NCBI GenBank assembly: GCA_963720725.1
Contig: CAVRGN010000003.1
Span: 372,001 to 436,000, forward strand
Direction: 5' to 3'
DNA: 64,000 nt
Origin: Benzoatithermus sp963720725
Lineage (GTDB): Bacteria > Pseudomonadota > Alphaproteobacteria > Geminicoccales > Geminicoccaceae
Each line of letters opens with the position of its first letter. Position 1 is the stretch's first letter. Under the pieces are notes generated by a model that worked only from the letters and a program-made list of their open reading frames with translations, made no database searches and was not told the origin of the DNA. Below are positions 16,891 to 26,173 of the stretch, one piece after another. A program made the position numbers and the translations under genes.

Positions 16891-17667
16891 ATGGTCGGCG
16901 CACTCCGGTGCTCGATGATCCTTGCTCCGCTTTTGCTGGCGACGCCGGCCCTGGCAGTCGATTGGACGATCGGCGCCGGCGCGGGCTATGCGCCCGACTA
17001 TGAAGGTTCGGCGGACTACGAGGCGGTACCGCTTTGGAGCTTGCGGGCGGCCGGGCTCTACGCACCCACGACCTACGTCGACATCCTCGCGACCAAACTC
17101 ACCAGCAACCTGGTCCCGCACCCGAACCTGCGCCTCGGGCCATTGGTCGAATACATACCCAAGCGTGGCCATGTCCAGAACAGCGCCGTCGACGATTTGA
17201 ACAATGTCGACCCTGCACTCATGCTGGGCGGCCTCCTGGGATGGGACTTCGTCGACGAGCCGGAGCAGGCGGTCGGCGTCGAGCTGCAGGCCCGGGGCGA
17301 TGTCGCGAACGGCCATGGCTATCTCGTCACTCCGGCCATCAGGCTCCGGCGTGCCTTCGCCGGCCGGCTGACGCTCGCGGGCGCGCTCGTGGGGACCTAT
17401 GCCAGCGAGGACTTCATGTCCGACTATTTCGGCATCGACGCCGCGAACGCCACCCGGAGCGGCCTCGACCGGTACGACGCCGATGCCGGGTTCAAGGACG
17501 CAGGGGTCGATCTGGCCCTCGGCTTCGGCCAGGGGCCGGGCTGGCGGGCGAGCCTGATCGGCCGCTACCGCCGCCTGCTGAACGATGCGGCCGACAGTCC
17601 GATCGTCAAGGACGAGGGCGACCGGGATCAGTACTTCGCCGGCGTGGTCGTCGGCTACCGGTTCTGA
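16891..17667 (+). CDS. MipA/OmpV family outer membrane protein
   Basis: The 258-residue protein has a Sec signal (to about residue 22, TPALA before VDW) and the MipA/OmpV pattern: GAGAGYAPDYEGSADYEAVPL near the mature N-terminus, regular amphipathic beta strands with small turns, and a C-terminal VVGYRF ending in Phe for outer-membrane insertion. The family includes scaffold proteins for murein enzymes and osmoregulated porins. The start has GGGAACAGGTAA upstream. Family membership is good; the specific role is unknown. Confidence 0.82.
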   Translation: MVGALRCSMILAPLLLATPALAVDWTIGAGAGYAPDYEGSADYEAVPLWSLRAAGLYAPTTYVDILATKLTSNLVPHPNLRLGPLVEYIPKRGHVQNSAVDDLNNVDPALMLGGLLGWDFVDEPEQAVGVELQARGDVANGHGYLVTPAIRLRRAFAGRLTLAGALVGTYASEDFMSDYFGIDAANATRSGLDRYDADAGFKDAGVDLALGFGQGPGWRASLIGRYRRLLNDAADSPIVKDEGDRDQYFAGVVVGYRF

Positions 17668-17760
17668 CCCGTGCGCGCAGCTCCGGTTGCCGCGGCACCC
17701 GTCCCATGCGCCCCGCGACTTGCAGCGAGTCCATCAGCCGAAGCGAGGGAGGGTTGACCG

Positions 17761-18585
17761 ATGGGGCAGCTGAGCAGGCTTACCTCCAAGATCGTGCGCG
17801 GCGGAGCGCGGCGCGAGGAGCTGTATGATCGCCTCTATTCACTCAACTGGGGCGAGACGACGACCAACAATTACGGCTACGCACCCGCCCGAGGTGATCG
17901 CGCGGAACGCTTCCAGCTCCAGCTCTACACCGAGCTGCTGCGGCTGCTGGAAGAGCCGGACAACTACCGCCGGGTTTCGCGCTGCCTGGAGATCAGCTGC
18001 GGACGCGGCGGCGGCCTCTGCCACCTGGCGCGCCAGCTGCCCCGGCAGGCCAAGGTGATCGGGCTGGACTATTCCACCCATGCGATCGCGTTCTGCCAGG
18101 AACATTATGCGGCCTTGCGCAACTTCACCTTCGTCCGCGGCGATGCCCTGAACCTGCCGTTCGAGGACGGCGCCTTCGACCTCGTGGTCAACGTCGAGGC
18201 GTCGCATGCCTATGGCGACGATGCGAGGTTCCTGGGCGAGGTCCGGCGCGTGCTGCATCCCCAGGGTCGATTCCTCTACGCGGACTACCGGACCCGGGCC
18301 AAGATGGCCAGGCTGGAGGAGCTGGCAAGCGCCGCTGGGCTGGCCGGGGAACTGCGCGACATCACGCCCAACGTGGTCAGTGCCTGCGAGCTCGATGCGG
18401 AGCGGCGCCGGACGATCATTCGCGCCGGGCTGCCCTGGTACGCCCGCCTGGTTTTGACCAGCAGTCTGGAGGGCTATTCGGGCCTGCCCGGGACGGCCAA
18501 CCTCGAACGCTTCCGGAGCCGCGACCGCATGTACTTCCTGGGCTGCCTGTCGCCCCGTCCGGAGGATGTCGTCAGCGTCAGCTGA
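17761..18585 (+). CDS. SAM-dependent methyltransferase, class I
   Basis: The 274-residue protein carries the SAM-binding motif I as CLEISCGRGGGLCHLARQLP, motif II acid in IGLDYSTHAI, FVRGDALNLPFEDGAFDLV (motif III/post-I region) and VNVEASHAYGD. The sequence resembles the methyltransferases grouped with phthiotriol dimycocerosate O-methyltransferase of mycobacteria. The substrate here may be a lipid or polyketide hydroxyl, which is inference. GGGAGGGTTGACCG precedes the ATG. There is no functionally linked neighbour on the same strand. Confidence 0.75.
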   Translation: MGQLSRLTSKIVRGGARREELYDRLYSLNWGETTTNNYGYAPARGDRAERFQLQLYTELLRLLEEPDNYRRVSRCLEISCGRGGGLCHLARQLPRQAKVIGLDYSTHAIAFCQEHYAALRNFTFVRGDALNLPFEDGAFDLVVNVEASHAYGDDARFLGEVRRVLHPQGRFLYADYRTRAKMARLEELASAAGLAGELRDITPNVVSACELDAERRRTIIRAGLPWYARLVLTSSLEGYSGLPGTANLERFRSRDRMYFLGCLSPRPEDVVSVS

Positions 18586-18636
18586 ACCATGCCGCCCGGC
18601 AGGTCGTCGGAGATTACCGAGGTCAACCCTTGGCGC

Positions 18637-19110
18637 TCATGGATTGGTGAGGATGATGCGGATGAAAGGGTGACCGCCGTCGACCGCCACGGCCGCGCGA
18701 TCGGAGGCCGGGGCACCGAACAGGCCACGCGCGTCGTTGCTGAATCCGTATGGTTCGGTCGGCACGCCGAAAATGTTCCGGTCGAGCTTGGCATCGTCGT
18801 TCTCGTCCTGGAACGCGATGACGGCGTATCGACCTGGCCGCACCTCGCTGAAGGTCACGATGGTACCGTCGGCGGCACCTGCCTGGACGGCGATTGCGGC
18901 AAAGCGACCCGGCTCGATGAGCAGAGCCTTGCTGTCGACCGAGCCCACGGCCCGATCGAACGACTGGGCATTGTCGTACAGGCCGATCATGACCGTCCCG
19001 CGGTCGGAACGGACCTGCTCGACGGCAATGCTCAGCTGCCCCGCCTGCGCCGAGCAGGAAACCAGCAACGCAGCGGGCCAGGTCCAGGTCGTCCAACGGT
19101 GTGTCAACAT
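18637..19110 (-). CDS. DUF2141 secreted protein
   Basis: The 157-residue protein has a signal peptide (hydrophobic WPAALLVSCSAQA, cleavage before GQLSI) and the DUF2141 pattern: VMIGLYDNAQSFDRA, GRYAVIAFQDENDDAKLDRN and FGVPTEPYGFSNDARGLFG. The family is periplasmic, beta-rich and of unknown function, sometimes near carotenoid or membrane lipid genes. It is divergent from the cyclopropane fatty acid synthase gene at 19276. GTGAGAGTGAGCG precedes the chosen start. Confidence 0.82.
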   Translation of the reverse strand: MLTHRWTTWTWPAALLVSCSAQAGQLSIAVEQVRSDRGTVMIGLYDNAQSFDRAVGSVDSKALLIEPGRFAAIAVQAGAADGTIVTFSEVRPGRYAVIAFQDENDDAKLDRNIFGVPTEPYGFSNDARGLFGAPASDRAAVAVDGGHPFIRIILTNP

Positions 19111-19275
19111 CGCGCTCACTCTCACCCGGCGCGCACGATAGCGTGCCGCGGCGTGACGGGTGAGCGGGTTCGCCCAGCTGTCCCGGCCGGGTATGCAGAT
19201 CCCCCTGGGGGCTCGCACGCGCGGCATTTCGATGCTAGCGGGACTGGCCCGCACACCGCTGGGGACGCCGCGCCC

Positions 19276-20514
19276 ATGCTGCTCTCACGCATCCTGCGCC
19301 CGCTGATCCGGATCGGCCGGCTCACGGTGATCGACGCCACGGGCCAGCGCCATGTCTTCGGCAGCGACGCCGAGCCCGCGGTCACCGTTCGCCTGCACGA
19401 TCCGAAGCTGCACTGGAAGCTGGCGCTCAATCCCGGCCTGCACGCCGGCGAGGCCTGGATGAACGGTACGCTGACGGTCGAGAACGGCGCCTCGCTCTAC
19501 GACTTCCTCGACCTGTTCGGCCGCAACCTGGGCCCCGCCGGCCTGCGGTCGTTCCGGAGCCCCTTGCGTCACTGGCGGCGGCTGAAGCGCGGCTTCCACG
19601 GGCTCAACGACCGCTGGCGCTCGGAGCGCAACGTTGCCCACCACTACGATCTCTCCGACGAGATGTACGGCCTGTTCCTGGACAGCGAGCGGCAATACAC
19701 CTGCGCCTACCACCCGACCGGCACCGAGGACCTGGAGACCGCACAGCGGCTCAAGGAGCGGCACGTCGCGGCCAAGCTCCGGCTCCAGCCGGGCATGCGG
19801 GTGCTCGACATGGGCTGCGGCTGGGGCAGCCTCGCCCACTATCTGGCCCGTCACCACGACGTCGACGTCACCGGCGTGACCCTGTCCAAGGAGCAGGTGG
19901 CGTGGGGCAATGCGCGCCTGACCGAGCTTGGCCTCGCCGATCGCGCCCGGCTCCTGCACAAGGACTATCGCGAGGTCGAGGGTCGGTTCGATCGCGTGGT
20001 GTCGATCGGCATGCTCGAACATGTCGGCGTGCGCCAGTACGAGACCCTGTTCCGCAAGATCAAGCAGACCCTGCCCGACGACGGGGTGGCGCTGGTCCAC
20101 TCGATCGGCCGCGTGCAGGGGCCGGGCTCGACCAATGCCTGGATCAAGAAATACGTCTTCCCGGGCGGCTACATCCCGGCACTGTCGCAGGTGCTGCCGC
20201 CGATCGAGCGCTCCGGCTTGTGGGTCACCGACATCGAGATCCTGCGCCTGCACTACGCCCACACGCTCCGTCAGTGGCGCGAGCGCTTCGCCGCCAACTG
20301 GGACCGGGCGGCGGCACTCTATGACGAGCGCTTCTGCCGCATGTGGGAGTACTACCTCGCCACCAGCGAGGTCTCCTTCCGCTACCTCGACAACATGAAC
20401 TTCCAGATCCAGCTGGCCCCCGACCGCAACAGCCTGCCTTTGGCCCGCGACTACATGGTGGACGAGGAGCGGGCGCCGCCGGTGCCGCGGCTGGTGGAGC
20501 GCGCCGCTGGCTGA
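19276..20514 (+). CDS. cfa: Cyclopropane-fatty-acyl-phospholipid synthase
   Basis: The 412-residue enzyme has the CFA synthase layout: an N-terminal lipid-binding region with LNPGLHAGEAWMNGTL, then RNVAHHYDLSDEMYGLFLD, SAM motif VLDMGCGWGSLAHYLA, GMLEHVG with the active-site glutamate, and LVHSIG with the histidine of the bicarbonate site. It adds a methylene group from SAM to cis double bonds of membrane phospholipid acyl chains. All residues I can place are conserved, unlike in the second copy at 49683. The chosen start follows GGGGACGCCGCGCCC; the upstream frame stays open but overlaps the DUF2141 gene. Confidence 0.92.
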   Translation: MLLSRILRPLIRIGRLTVIDATGQRHVFGSDAEPAVTVRLHDPKLHWKLALNPGLHAGEAWMNGTLTVENGASLYDFLDLFGRNLGPAGLRSFRSPLRHWRRLKRGFHGLNDRWRSERNVAHHYDLSDEMYGLFLDSERQYTCAYHPTGTEDLETAQRLKERHVAAKLRLQPGMRVLDMGCGWGSLAHYLARHHDVDVTGVTLSKEQVAWGNARLTELGLADRARLLHKDYREVEGRFDRVVSIGMLEHVGVRQYETLFRKIKQTLPDDGVALVHSIGRVQGPGSTNAWIKKYVFPGGYIPALSQVLPPIERSGLWVTDIEILRLHYAHTLRQWRERFAANWDRAAALYDERFCRMWEYYLATSEVSFRYLDNMNFQIQLAPDRNSLPLARDYMVDEERAPPVPRLVERAAG

Positions 20515-20569
20515 TCCGGGCGTCCCGACCTCCCTGCGGCCCGCGACCAACGGCATCGAGCTGCACGCC

Positions 20570-21370
20570 ATGGCCGCCGGCCCGGCCGATGGGCGGCTGG
20601 TCGTCCTGCTGCACGGCTTTCCCGAGTTCTGGTATGGCTGGCGCCGCCAGATCGGGCCCCTGGCGGCAGCCGGGCTGCGCGTGGTCGCCCCCGACCTGCG
20701 CGGCTACAACCTCTCGGCCAAGCCCCAAGGGCTCGCCGCCTACGTCCTCGACGTGCTCGCCGACGACGTGCTCGGGATCGCCTCCGCTCTTGGCCGGCGC
20801 CGCTTCGCCGTCGTCGGCCACGATTGGGGCGGGGTGCTGGCCTGGCATCTGGCCGCGCGCGATCCCGGACGCGTCGAGCGCGCGGCCATCCTCAACGCCC
20901 CCCATCCCGCGACCATGCGCGACTTCGCGAGGGCCCATCCGGGCCAGCTCGCACGCAGCTGGTACGTCGCCTTCTTCCAGCTGCCCGGGCTGCCCGAGCG
21001 GGTGCTGCGCGCGGGCGATTTCGCCTGGCTCGCCCATGGCCTCACCGGCTCCAGCCGGCCGGGGACGTTCGATACCACCGACCTCGCCCGCTACCGGCAG
21101 GCCTGGGCACAACCGGGAGCGTTGCCGGCGATGCTGGCCTGGTACCGCGCCGTCCGCCTGCAGCAGCCGCCTACCACGCCATTGCCGGTCAGGATCCCGG
21201 TCCGGGTGATCTGGGGCGACGGCGACCGGTTCCTTGATGCGAGGCTGGCCGAGGCCGGGATCGCCGCCTGTGACCAGGGCGACGTTCACCATCTGCGCCG
21301 TGCCGGCCACTGGGTGCAGCACGAGGAAGCGGACGAGGTGAACCGGTTGCTGGTGGAGTTCCTGACCTGA
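20570..21370 (+). CDS. Alpha/beta hydrolase, epoxide-hydrolase-like
   Basis: The fold is clear: LLHGFPEFWYGWRRQI (oxyanion-hole HGFPE), nucleophile elbow GHDWGG (Asp), acid in IWGDGDRFLD and catalytic His in GHWVQHEE, the pattern of epoxide hydrolases and dehalogenases. The ATG at 20570 gives 266 residues but seems to cut the first beta strand, because upstream codons continue in frame with TSLRPATNGIELHA, which matches the family. No ATG, GTG or TTG is available there; CTG at 20534 or 20507 would be. The 5' end would then overlap the cfa stop. Substrate unknown. Confidence 0.8.
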   Translation: MAAGPADGRLVVLLHGFPEFWYGWRRQIGPLAAAGLRVVAPDLRGYNLSAKPQGLAAYVLDVLADDVLGIASALGRRRFAVVGHDWGGVLAWHLAARDPGRVERAAILNAPHPATMRDFARAHPGQLARSWYVAFFQLPGLPERVLRAGDFAWLAHGLTGSSRPGTFDTTDLARYRQAWAQPGALPAMLAWYRAVRLQQPPTTPLPVRIPVRVIWGDGDRFLDARLAEAGIAACDQGDVHHLRRAGHWVQHEEADEVNRLLVEFLT

Positions 21371-21439
21371 AGTGCGGGGGTCCGGCCCGTTCGCCCTCGA
21401 GGCGAGCGGCGGACCGGCTGGTGACCACGGAGTGTCCGG

Positions 21440-22201
21440 CTAGAACTGCACGCCTTTGGTCAAGGCGCCGTCGATCACCAGGTTGGTGCCGGTGGTGAAG
21501 CTGGAGGCCGGGCTGGCCAGGAACACGACGCCCCGTGCGATCTCCTCCGCCGTCGCCATGCGGCCGGTCGGGTTCAGCGCGAGCGCCTCCTTGAACAGCT
21601 CGGGATTGTTGTTCTCGATCCACTGCCAGATGCCGCCATCGAAATAGGTGTTGCCGGGCGAGACCGAGTTCACCCGGATCATCTTGCCGGCAAGCTTGTA
21701 GGCCAGCCCCTGGGCGTAGTGGATCAGCGCGGCCTTGGTCGCACCATAGGCGGGGCTGGTGAAGTCGACCTCGCGCCCGGACACGCTGGAGATCACCACG
21801 ATCGAGGGTGCATCCGACTTTTCCAGCCAGGGCATCGCCGCGTTCACGGCACGGACCGTGTGCATGAGGTCGATCTCGAACTCGTGCCGCCACGCCTCCT
21901 CGGTGTCGCCCATGTCGAGCGCACTGACATTGGGCACCACGATGTCGATGCCGCCCAGCGCCTCGGCGGCAGCGGCGACCCAGGCCTCCAGCGCCGCCTT
22001 GTCGGACACGTCCAGCGCTGCGCCGAAGGCCGTAACCCCCTTGGCGCGCAGGCCCGTCACCGTCGCCTCGATCTCACCGGCATTGCGGGCGCAGACCGCG
22101 ACATGCGCACCCTCGTCGGCGAAGATCTCGGCGCAGCGCCGGCCGATGCCCTTGCTGCCGCCGGTGACGATGGCGCGCTTGCCCTTGAGACCGAGATCCA
22201 T
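21440..22201 (-). CDS. Short-chain dehydrogenase/reductase
   Basis: This is a 253-residue classical SDR with cofactor motif TGGSKGIG (residues 14-21), a VPNVSA in place of the usual NNAG, catalytic Ser in VISSVSG and YxxxK as YGATK. It probably oxidises or reduces a hydroxyl/keto group with NAD(P)H; the substrate is unknown. An Arg in the GSKGIGRRCA and CARN region suggests NADP preference, which is inference. AAGAAGGACGACGCC precedes the start. It is a single gene converging with the alpha/beta hydrolase. Confidence 0.85.
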   Translation of the reverse strand: MDLGLKGKRAIVTGGSKGIGRRCAEIFADEGAHVAVCARNAGEIEATVTGLRAKGVTAFGAALDVSDKAALEAWVAAAAEALGGIDIVVPNVSALDMGDTEEAWRHEFEIDLMHTVRAVNAAMPWLEKSDAPSIVVISSVSGREVDFTSPAYGATKAALIHYAQGLAYKLAGKMIRVNSVSPGNTYFDGGIWQWIENNNPELFKEALALNPTGRMATAEEIARGVVFLASPASSFTTGTNLVIDGALTKGVQF

Positions 22202-22376
22202 GGCGTCGTCCTTCTTGGTTGTACAGCCGAGGTAGCGCCTCGGCGCGGATCCGCCCAGCCCATAGTGGGGCTCGCCGGCGGGACCTGAGCTGGTGCAGGC
22301 CATTGCCGCCGAGATTGAGATCGGATAGGTTGAGATGATTGGTGAATTACTCTTCGAATTTGATTGTGGCAGGCAG

Positions 22377-23021
22377 ATGAGACCAGGATCAATCGAGGTC
22401 GCGACTTCGTGCCGGTGGCCGACGTTGATGGCCGTGGCAGTGCTCACAGGCTGTGCGTCGGCACCCGTCGGGCAGGGTCCGATCAAGTTCTCGCCGAAGG
22501 TGCAGGCCTATTACGACCAGTATCGACGCTCGACCACGCCCGGCGCCTTCGTCATCAGCGAGCAGGGCGGCGCGTTCTACACCTACTGCGCCAGCATGGA
22601 CTGCCGCGCGGGGGCGGTCTCGCAGGCGATTCGGCTCTGTCGACGGCACGATGCCGGCGAGTGCTATGTCTACGACATCGGCGGGCGGGTGGTCTGGCAG
22701 GAGAACGTCACGCCGTCCATCAACGCAGAAGCGGTGGAGACCGGACTGACCACCGAGCGCGGCCGGAACGCGCTCAAGGTCGACTGCACCGAGCAGCTCA
22801 AGGCCAACCTGCCGTCGTCGGTCCGCGCCGACCTCGCGACCTCGCTCGGCGTCAAGGATTCGCGCGTGCCCTGGACGGCCTGCGACCGGCTGGTCGAGGG
22901 TCTGGCCAGCGATCGTATCTCCTCGGACGACTTCATCGCCGCACAGCGCGGACAGCTCGACTCGCAAAGACTGGAAAGCCTGCTGCGCCTCGGACCAGGC
23001 GCCCCGTCGCTTTCGACCTGA
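22377..23021 (+). CDS. Lipoprotein of unknown function
   Basis: The 214-residue protein has a lipoprotein signal ending VLTGC. The mature part has paired cysteines (TYCASMDC, then RLCRRHDAGECYVYDIGG) that could form disulfides in the periplasm, and the segment VVWQENVTPS. I recognise no named family. The start is uncertain: ATG at 22377 gives a basic n-region, while the ATG at 22335 adds 14 residues and the ATG at 22428 leaves a very short one. It is followed at 15 bp by the tRNA-Gln on the other strand. Confidence 0.6.
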   Translation: MRPGSIEVATSCRWPTLMAVAVLTGCASAPVGQGPIKFSPKVQAYYDQYRRSTTPGAFVISEQGGAFYTYCASMDCRAGAVSQAIRLCRRHDAGECYVYDIGGRVVWQENVTPSINAEAVETGLTTERGRNALKVDCTEQLKANLPSSVRADLATSLGVKDSRVPWTACDRLVEGLASDRISSDDFIAAQRGQLDSQRLESLLRLGPGAPSLST

Positions 23022-23035
23022 AGATCGTGAGGGGA

Positions 23036-23110
23036 TGGCTGGGGCGGCAGGATTCGAACCTGCGAATGGCGGAGTCAAAGTCCGCTGCCTTACCGCTTGG
23101 CGACGCCCCA
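23036..23110 (-). tRNA. tRNA-Gln (anticodon TTG)
   Basis: The 75-nt cloverleaf is read on the minus strand: acceptor TGGGGCG pairs with CGCCCCA, G73 and an encoded CCA follow. The D-arm contains AAGCGGTAAGG, the anticodon loop CTTTGAC gives anticodon TTG, and the T-loop is GTTCGAATC. The U1-A72 pair and the anticodon agree with glutamine. It lies downstream of ispE on the same strand (about 40 bp), as in other Alphaproteobacteria. Confidence 0.97.
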
Positions 23111-23152
23111 AGCGCCCGGGAAGGTAGGCCCAGGTCGAGACGGGTGCAACGG

Positions 23153-24034
23153 CTACGCCGGAAGATCGCCCACGGCACATGCCGCCACCCACCAGGCGGG
23201 CCGGCCCTCCTCGAGCCACGCCGCAGCCTCTCTCGCGGCGGCCGGGCCGTCGAACAGTCCAAAGCAGGTGGGGCCGCTGCCCGACATCCGCGCGAGGCGA
23301 CAGCCGGGCGCCGCCTCCAGCGTCGCCAGCACCTCGCCGATTGCCGGCAGGAGGCTACGCGCAGGTGCCTCCAGGTCGTTGCGGCCACGCCGCAGCCATT
23401 CCGGGCCCGGGCTGTCGGGCAGGGCCTCGTCGCGTCGGCCGAAACGGCCGGGATCGACCTGCGCGAACACCGCCGCGGTCGACAGGGGCGCCCCGGGATT
23501 GACCAGCACCAGGTCGAGCCGGGGCAGGGCCGGCACAGGCTCGACGATTTCGCCGATCCCCTGCATCCGGGCCGAACGGCTGCCCAGGCAGGCGAGGACG
23601 TCGCTGCCGAGGGCGAGGGCCGTGCGGGCCAGGATCGGCGCGTCCGCGGGCACGCCCCAGAGCCGGGCGAGTCCGCGCAACGCCGCCGCGGCATCGGCCG
23701 AGCCGCCGCCGATGCCGGAGGCGACCGGCAGCCGCTTCGTCAGGCACATGCGCGCGCGGGGCGCCAGGCCGGCAGCCTCCGCGAGGCGCTGGGCCGCACG
23801 CCGCACGATGTTGCCCTCGCCTGCCGGCAGATCGGCGGCGAACGGCCCGTCGCACGTGACGAGCAGCCCGTCCGCCGCCTCGAACCGCAGCTCGTCGCCG
23901 AGATCCGCGAACGCCACCACGCTGTCCAGCTCGTGGTAGCCGCCGGGCCTGCGTCCGGTGAGGATCAGGTCGAGGTTGAGCTTGGCCCGTGCCCGCTCGA
24001 CCAGCACCGCGTCAGCCGGGTGCCGGCTGGGCAT
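23153..24034 (-). CDS. ispE: 4-diphosphocytidyl-2-C-methyl-D-erythritol kinase
   Basis: The 293-residue GHMP kinase has ARAKLNLDLILTGRRPGGYH at its N-terminus (catalytic Lys region), the ATP loop LPVASGIGGGSADAAAALR and a C-terminal MSGSGPTCFGLF. It phosphorylates the 2-hydroxyl of CDP-methylerythritol in the non-mevalonate isoprenoid pathway. It overlaps the upstream TPR gene by 23 bp and precedes tRNA-Gln, both conserved neighbours. The first Met gives the normal family N-terminus. Confidence 0.95.
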   Translation of the reverse strand: MPSRHPADAVLVERARAKLNLDLILTGRRPGGYHELDSVVAFADLGDELRFEAADGLLVTCDGPFAADLPAGEGNIVRRAAQRLAEAAGLAPRARMCLTKRLPVASGIGGGSADAAAALRGLARLWGVPADAPILARTALALGSDVLACLGSRSARMQGIGEIVEPVPALPRLDLVLVNPGAPLSTAAVFAQVDPGRFGRRDEALPDSPGPEWLRRGRNDLEAPARSLLPAIGEVLATLEAAPGCRLARMSGSGPTCFGLFDGPAAAREAAAWLEEGRPAWWVAACAVGDLPA

Positions 24035-25778
24035 CGCCGAGGCCGTTGGTGAGCTTGGCCTGAATGGCCGTGACCGCTTCGGGCTCGGGTCCGAAGGTGA
24101 GCGCCCGCTGCCACTGGAACCGGGCCTCGCGCGTGCGGCCGACCCGCCAGTAGGCGTCGCCCAGATGGTCGTTGATCACCGGGTCGCCGGGTTCCAGTTC
24201 GACCGCGCGCTCGAGATAGGTGACCGCCTTGTCGTTCTCGCCGAGGCGGAAATAGGCCCAGCCCAGGCTGTCGACGATGAAGCCGTCCTCCTGCCGCAGG
24301 TCGACGGCACGATGGAGCATCGCCTTGGCGCGATCGAGGTTGAGGCCCTTGTCCACCCAGCTGTAGCCCAGATAGTTGAGCACGAAGGGCTGGTCGGGCT
24401 CGAGCTCCAGCGCCTTGAGCAGATCGGCCTCGGCCTGCGGCCAGCGCTTGGTCCGCTCGTAGGTGATGCCGCGCGCGTAGAACAGGCGCCAATGGCGCTG
24501 GTCGACCACGGGAACCCGCTCGATCGCGCGCGTGTAGGCCGCTTCGGCCTCGGCGAAGCGGTCCTCGCCGCGCAGCAGGTCGCCCATGGCCACCAGCGCG
24601 TCGACCCGGTCGGGATGTTCCTGCGACATGCTCTCGAGCAGTGCCACCGCCTCGTCCAGCCGGTCCTCGTCCTGCAGCGCCCGAGCGCGCATCAGGCCTG
24701 CGGTCCAGGACACCGGGCTGTCCTGCGGCACCTGGTCGAGTGCGCGCAGGGCCTCGGCCGGATTCTCCTGGGCGAGCCCGACCCGGGCGATCAGGAGCCA
24801 GGTGTCGGGATCGTCGGGGGCCACCAGCGTCGCCGCCCGGGCCAGGGCCAGCGCCTCGACATTGCGCTGCTGCTCGAAGAAGGCCTCGCCGATGCTGATC
24901 AACGCGTCGCCCATGCCGGTGGTCGGATCGCGGACCGCGGCCAGGTCGGGATCGCCGGCCGCCACCGCCGCGGCGAGTTGGCTGGTCTCGGGGTCGTCCG
25001 GCGCGGCCTCGCGCAGCTTGGCCACGACCTGATCCGCCGCCGCCCGGTCGCCGGCCGCGAGCTGCAGTGCCAGGCCGCCGCGCAGCACCCGCGACGGCGC
25101 CTGGGCGAGATCGGGAAAGGCCAGGGAAAGGGCCTCCAGGCCGTCGCGCGGGCGCCCGTCCAGCCCCAGCATCGTGCCGCGGTAGAACGCCCGCAGCCGG
25201 TCCAGGCCGCTCTCGGGCTTGGCGTCGGCGAGCTGCGCGATCGCGGCCGCCCGGTCGCCGGCGGCGAAGCGCGCCCAGGCCACCAGCATGGGCTGCACCG
25301 GCCCGGCGATGTTGGTCGTGCCCAGCCGCTCGAACAGTGCCACCGCCGCGTCGTTGCGCCCGGCGCGCACCGCGTCCAGCGCCAGCACCAGGACGACGGT
25401 GTCCGTGGCGGCACCGCTCCCATCCAGCTCGCGCGCGGTCTCCACCGCACGGTCCAGCTCTCCGCTGGCCAGCAGGAGCTCGAACACCTGTCGGCGCAGA
25501 TCGACATTGCCCGGCGCCGCGGCCAGCGCCTGCTCGAGATCGTCGGCCGCACCCTTGAGGTCGCCCGCCTCCATGGCGGCGCGGCCGGCGAGATAGTTCC
25601 CGGCCACGTTGGGGATGTCGCCGGCCTCCGGCGCCGCGGCGGCGGCGTGGCCGAAGCCGATCCGCCACCAGAGGTCACCGGGCTCGTCGGCACAGCCGCC
25701 GAGAACCAGGGCAATGGCGGCCGAGAGGGCCAGGAGGCGGGCGTCGGGACGGCGAGGCGAGGGCTGCAAGGGGGGCAC
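24012..25778 (-). CDS. TPR-repeat lipoprotein
   Basis: The 588-residue protein has a lipoprotein signal ending LVLGGC, then about ten TPR units. The clearest lie toward the C-terminus (PQAEADLLKALELEPDQP, FVLNYLGYSWVDKGLNLDRA, VTYLERAVELEPGDPVIN), where tandem 34-residue spacing with the A-x3-L/Y-x-P pattern is plain. Such proteins sit on the periplasmic face of the envelope as scaffolds; the homologue next to ispE occurs widely in Alphaproteobacteria and is uncharacterised as far as I know. The gene is translationally linked to ispE. Confidence 0.85.
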   Translation of the reverse strand: MPPLQPSPRRPDARLLALSAAIALVLGGCADEPGDLWWRIGFGHAAAAAPEAGDIPNVAGNYLAGRAAMEAGDLKGAADDLEQALAAAPGNVDLRRQVFELLLASGELDRAVETARELDGSGAATDTVVLVLALDAVRAGRNDAAVALFERLGTTNIAGPVQPMLVAWARFAAGDRAAAIAQLADAKPESGLDRLRAFYRGTMLGLDGRPRDGLEALSLAFPDLAQAPSRVLRGGLALQLAAGDRAAADQVVAKLREAAPDDPETSQLAAAVAAGDPDLAAVRDPTTGMGDALISIGEAFFEQQRNVEALALARAATLVAPDDPDTWLLIARVGLAQENPAEALRALDQVPQDSPVSWTAGLMRARALQDEDRLDEAVALLESMSQEHPDRVDALVAMGDLLRGEDRFAEAEAAYTRAIERVPVVDQRHWRLFYARGITYERTKRWPQAEADLLKALELEPDQPFVLNYLGYSWVDKGLNLDRAKAMLHRAVDLRQEDGFIVDSLGWAYFRLGENDKAVTYLERAVELEPGDPVINDHLGDAYWRVGRTREARFQWQRALTFGPEPEAVTAIQAKLTNGLGDAQPAPG

Positions 25779-25902
25779 TCAATCCGGTCGGGCCGCGGCG
25801 AGAAGCTTGACGGGCGGGCGTGATCGGGTCACACAGGCGCCAACATCAGGAGGGGTGCCGGCCAGCGCGCCCGCCCCTGCACAATTCGCTGGAGCCATCA
25901 CG

Positions 25903-26106
25903 GTGCTCAAGACGTCCAAGAGCAAGAACGACCCTACCGCCCGCGGCCCCGCGCAGCAGGCGAAGAGCTTCGAAGGCAAGAAGATCAAGCCGGTGCTCTA
26001 TGTCGGCACCGCCGTCGGCCACGGCCGCTACATAGCGGCGCAGGACGAGAGCGGCAAGATGATCATGGATCGCGGCGGCAAGCCGGTCCCCTATCGGCTG
26101 ATCTGA
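25903..26106 (+). CDS. Small conserved basic protein, function unknown
   Basis: A GTG start preceded by GGAGCCATCAC (9-bp spacing) gives 67 residues, rich in Lys in the first half (LKTSKSKNDPTARGPAQQ, then SFEGKKIKPVLYVG) and ending GKPVPYRLI. The sequence ends in a compact beta-like unit, HGRYIAAQDESGKMIMDRGG. Similar short proteins occur in other Alphaproteobacteria as I recall, with no known function. The frame is open far upstream, but that part overlaps the TPR gene promoter and reads as low complexity. It diverges from the TPR gene. Confidence 0.6.
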   Translation: MLKTSKSKNDPTARGPAQQAKSFEGKKIKPVLYVGTAVGHGRYIAAQDESGKMIMDRGGKPVPYRLI

Positions 26107-26173
26107 GCCCGCCGCCCGTCCGCCGGCGCGGTCGGACGGTCGATCCCCTCGCCCAGGAGTGCACGTCAGCGGC

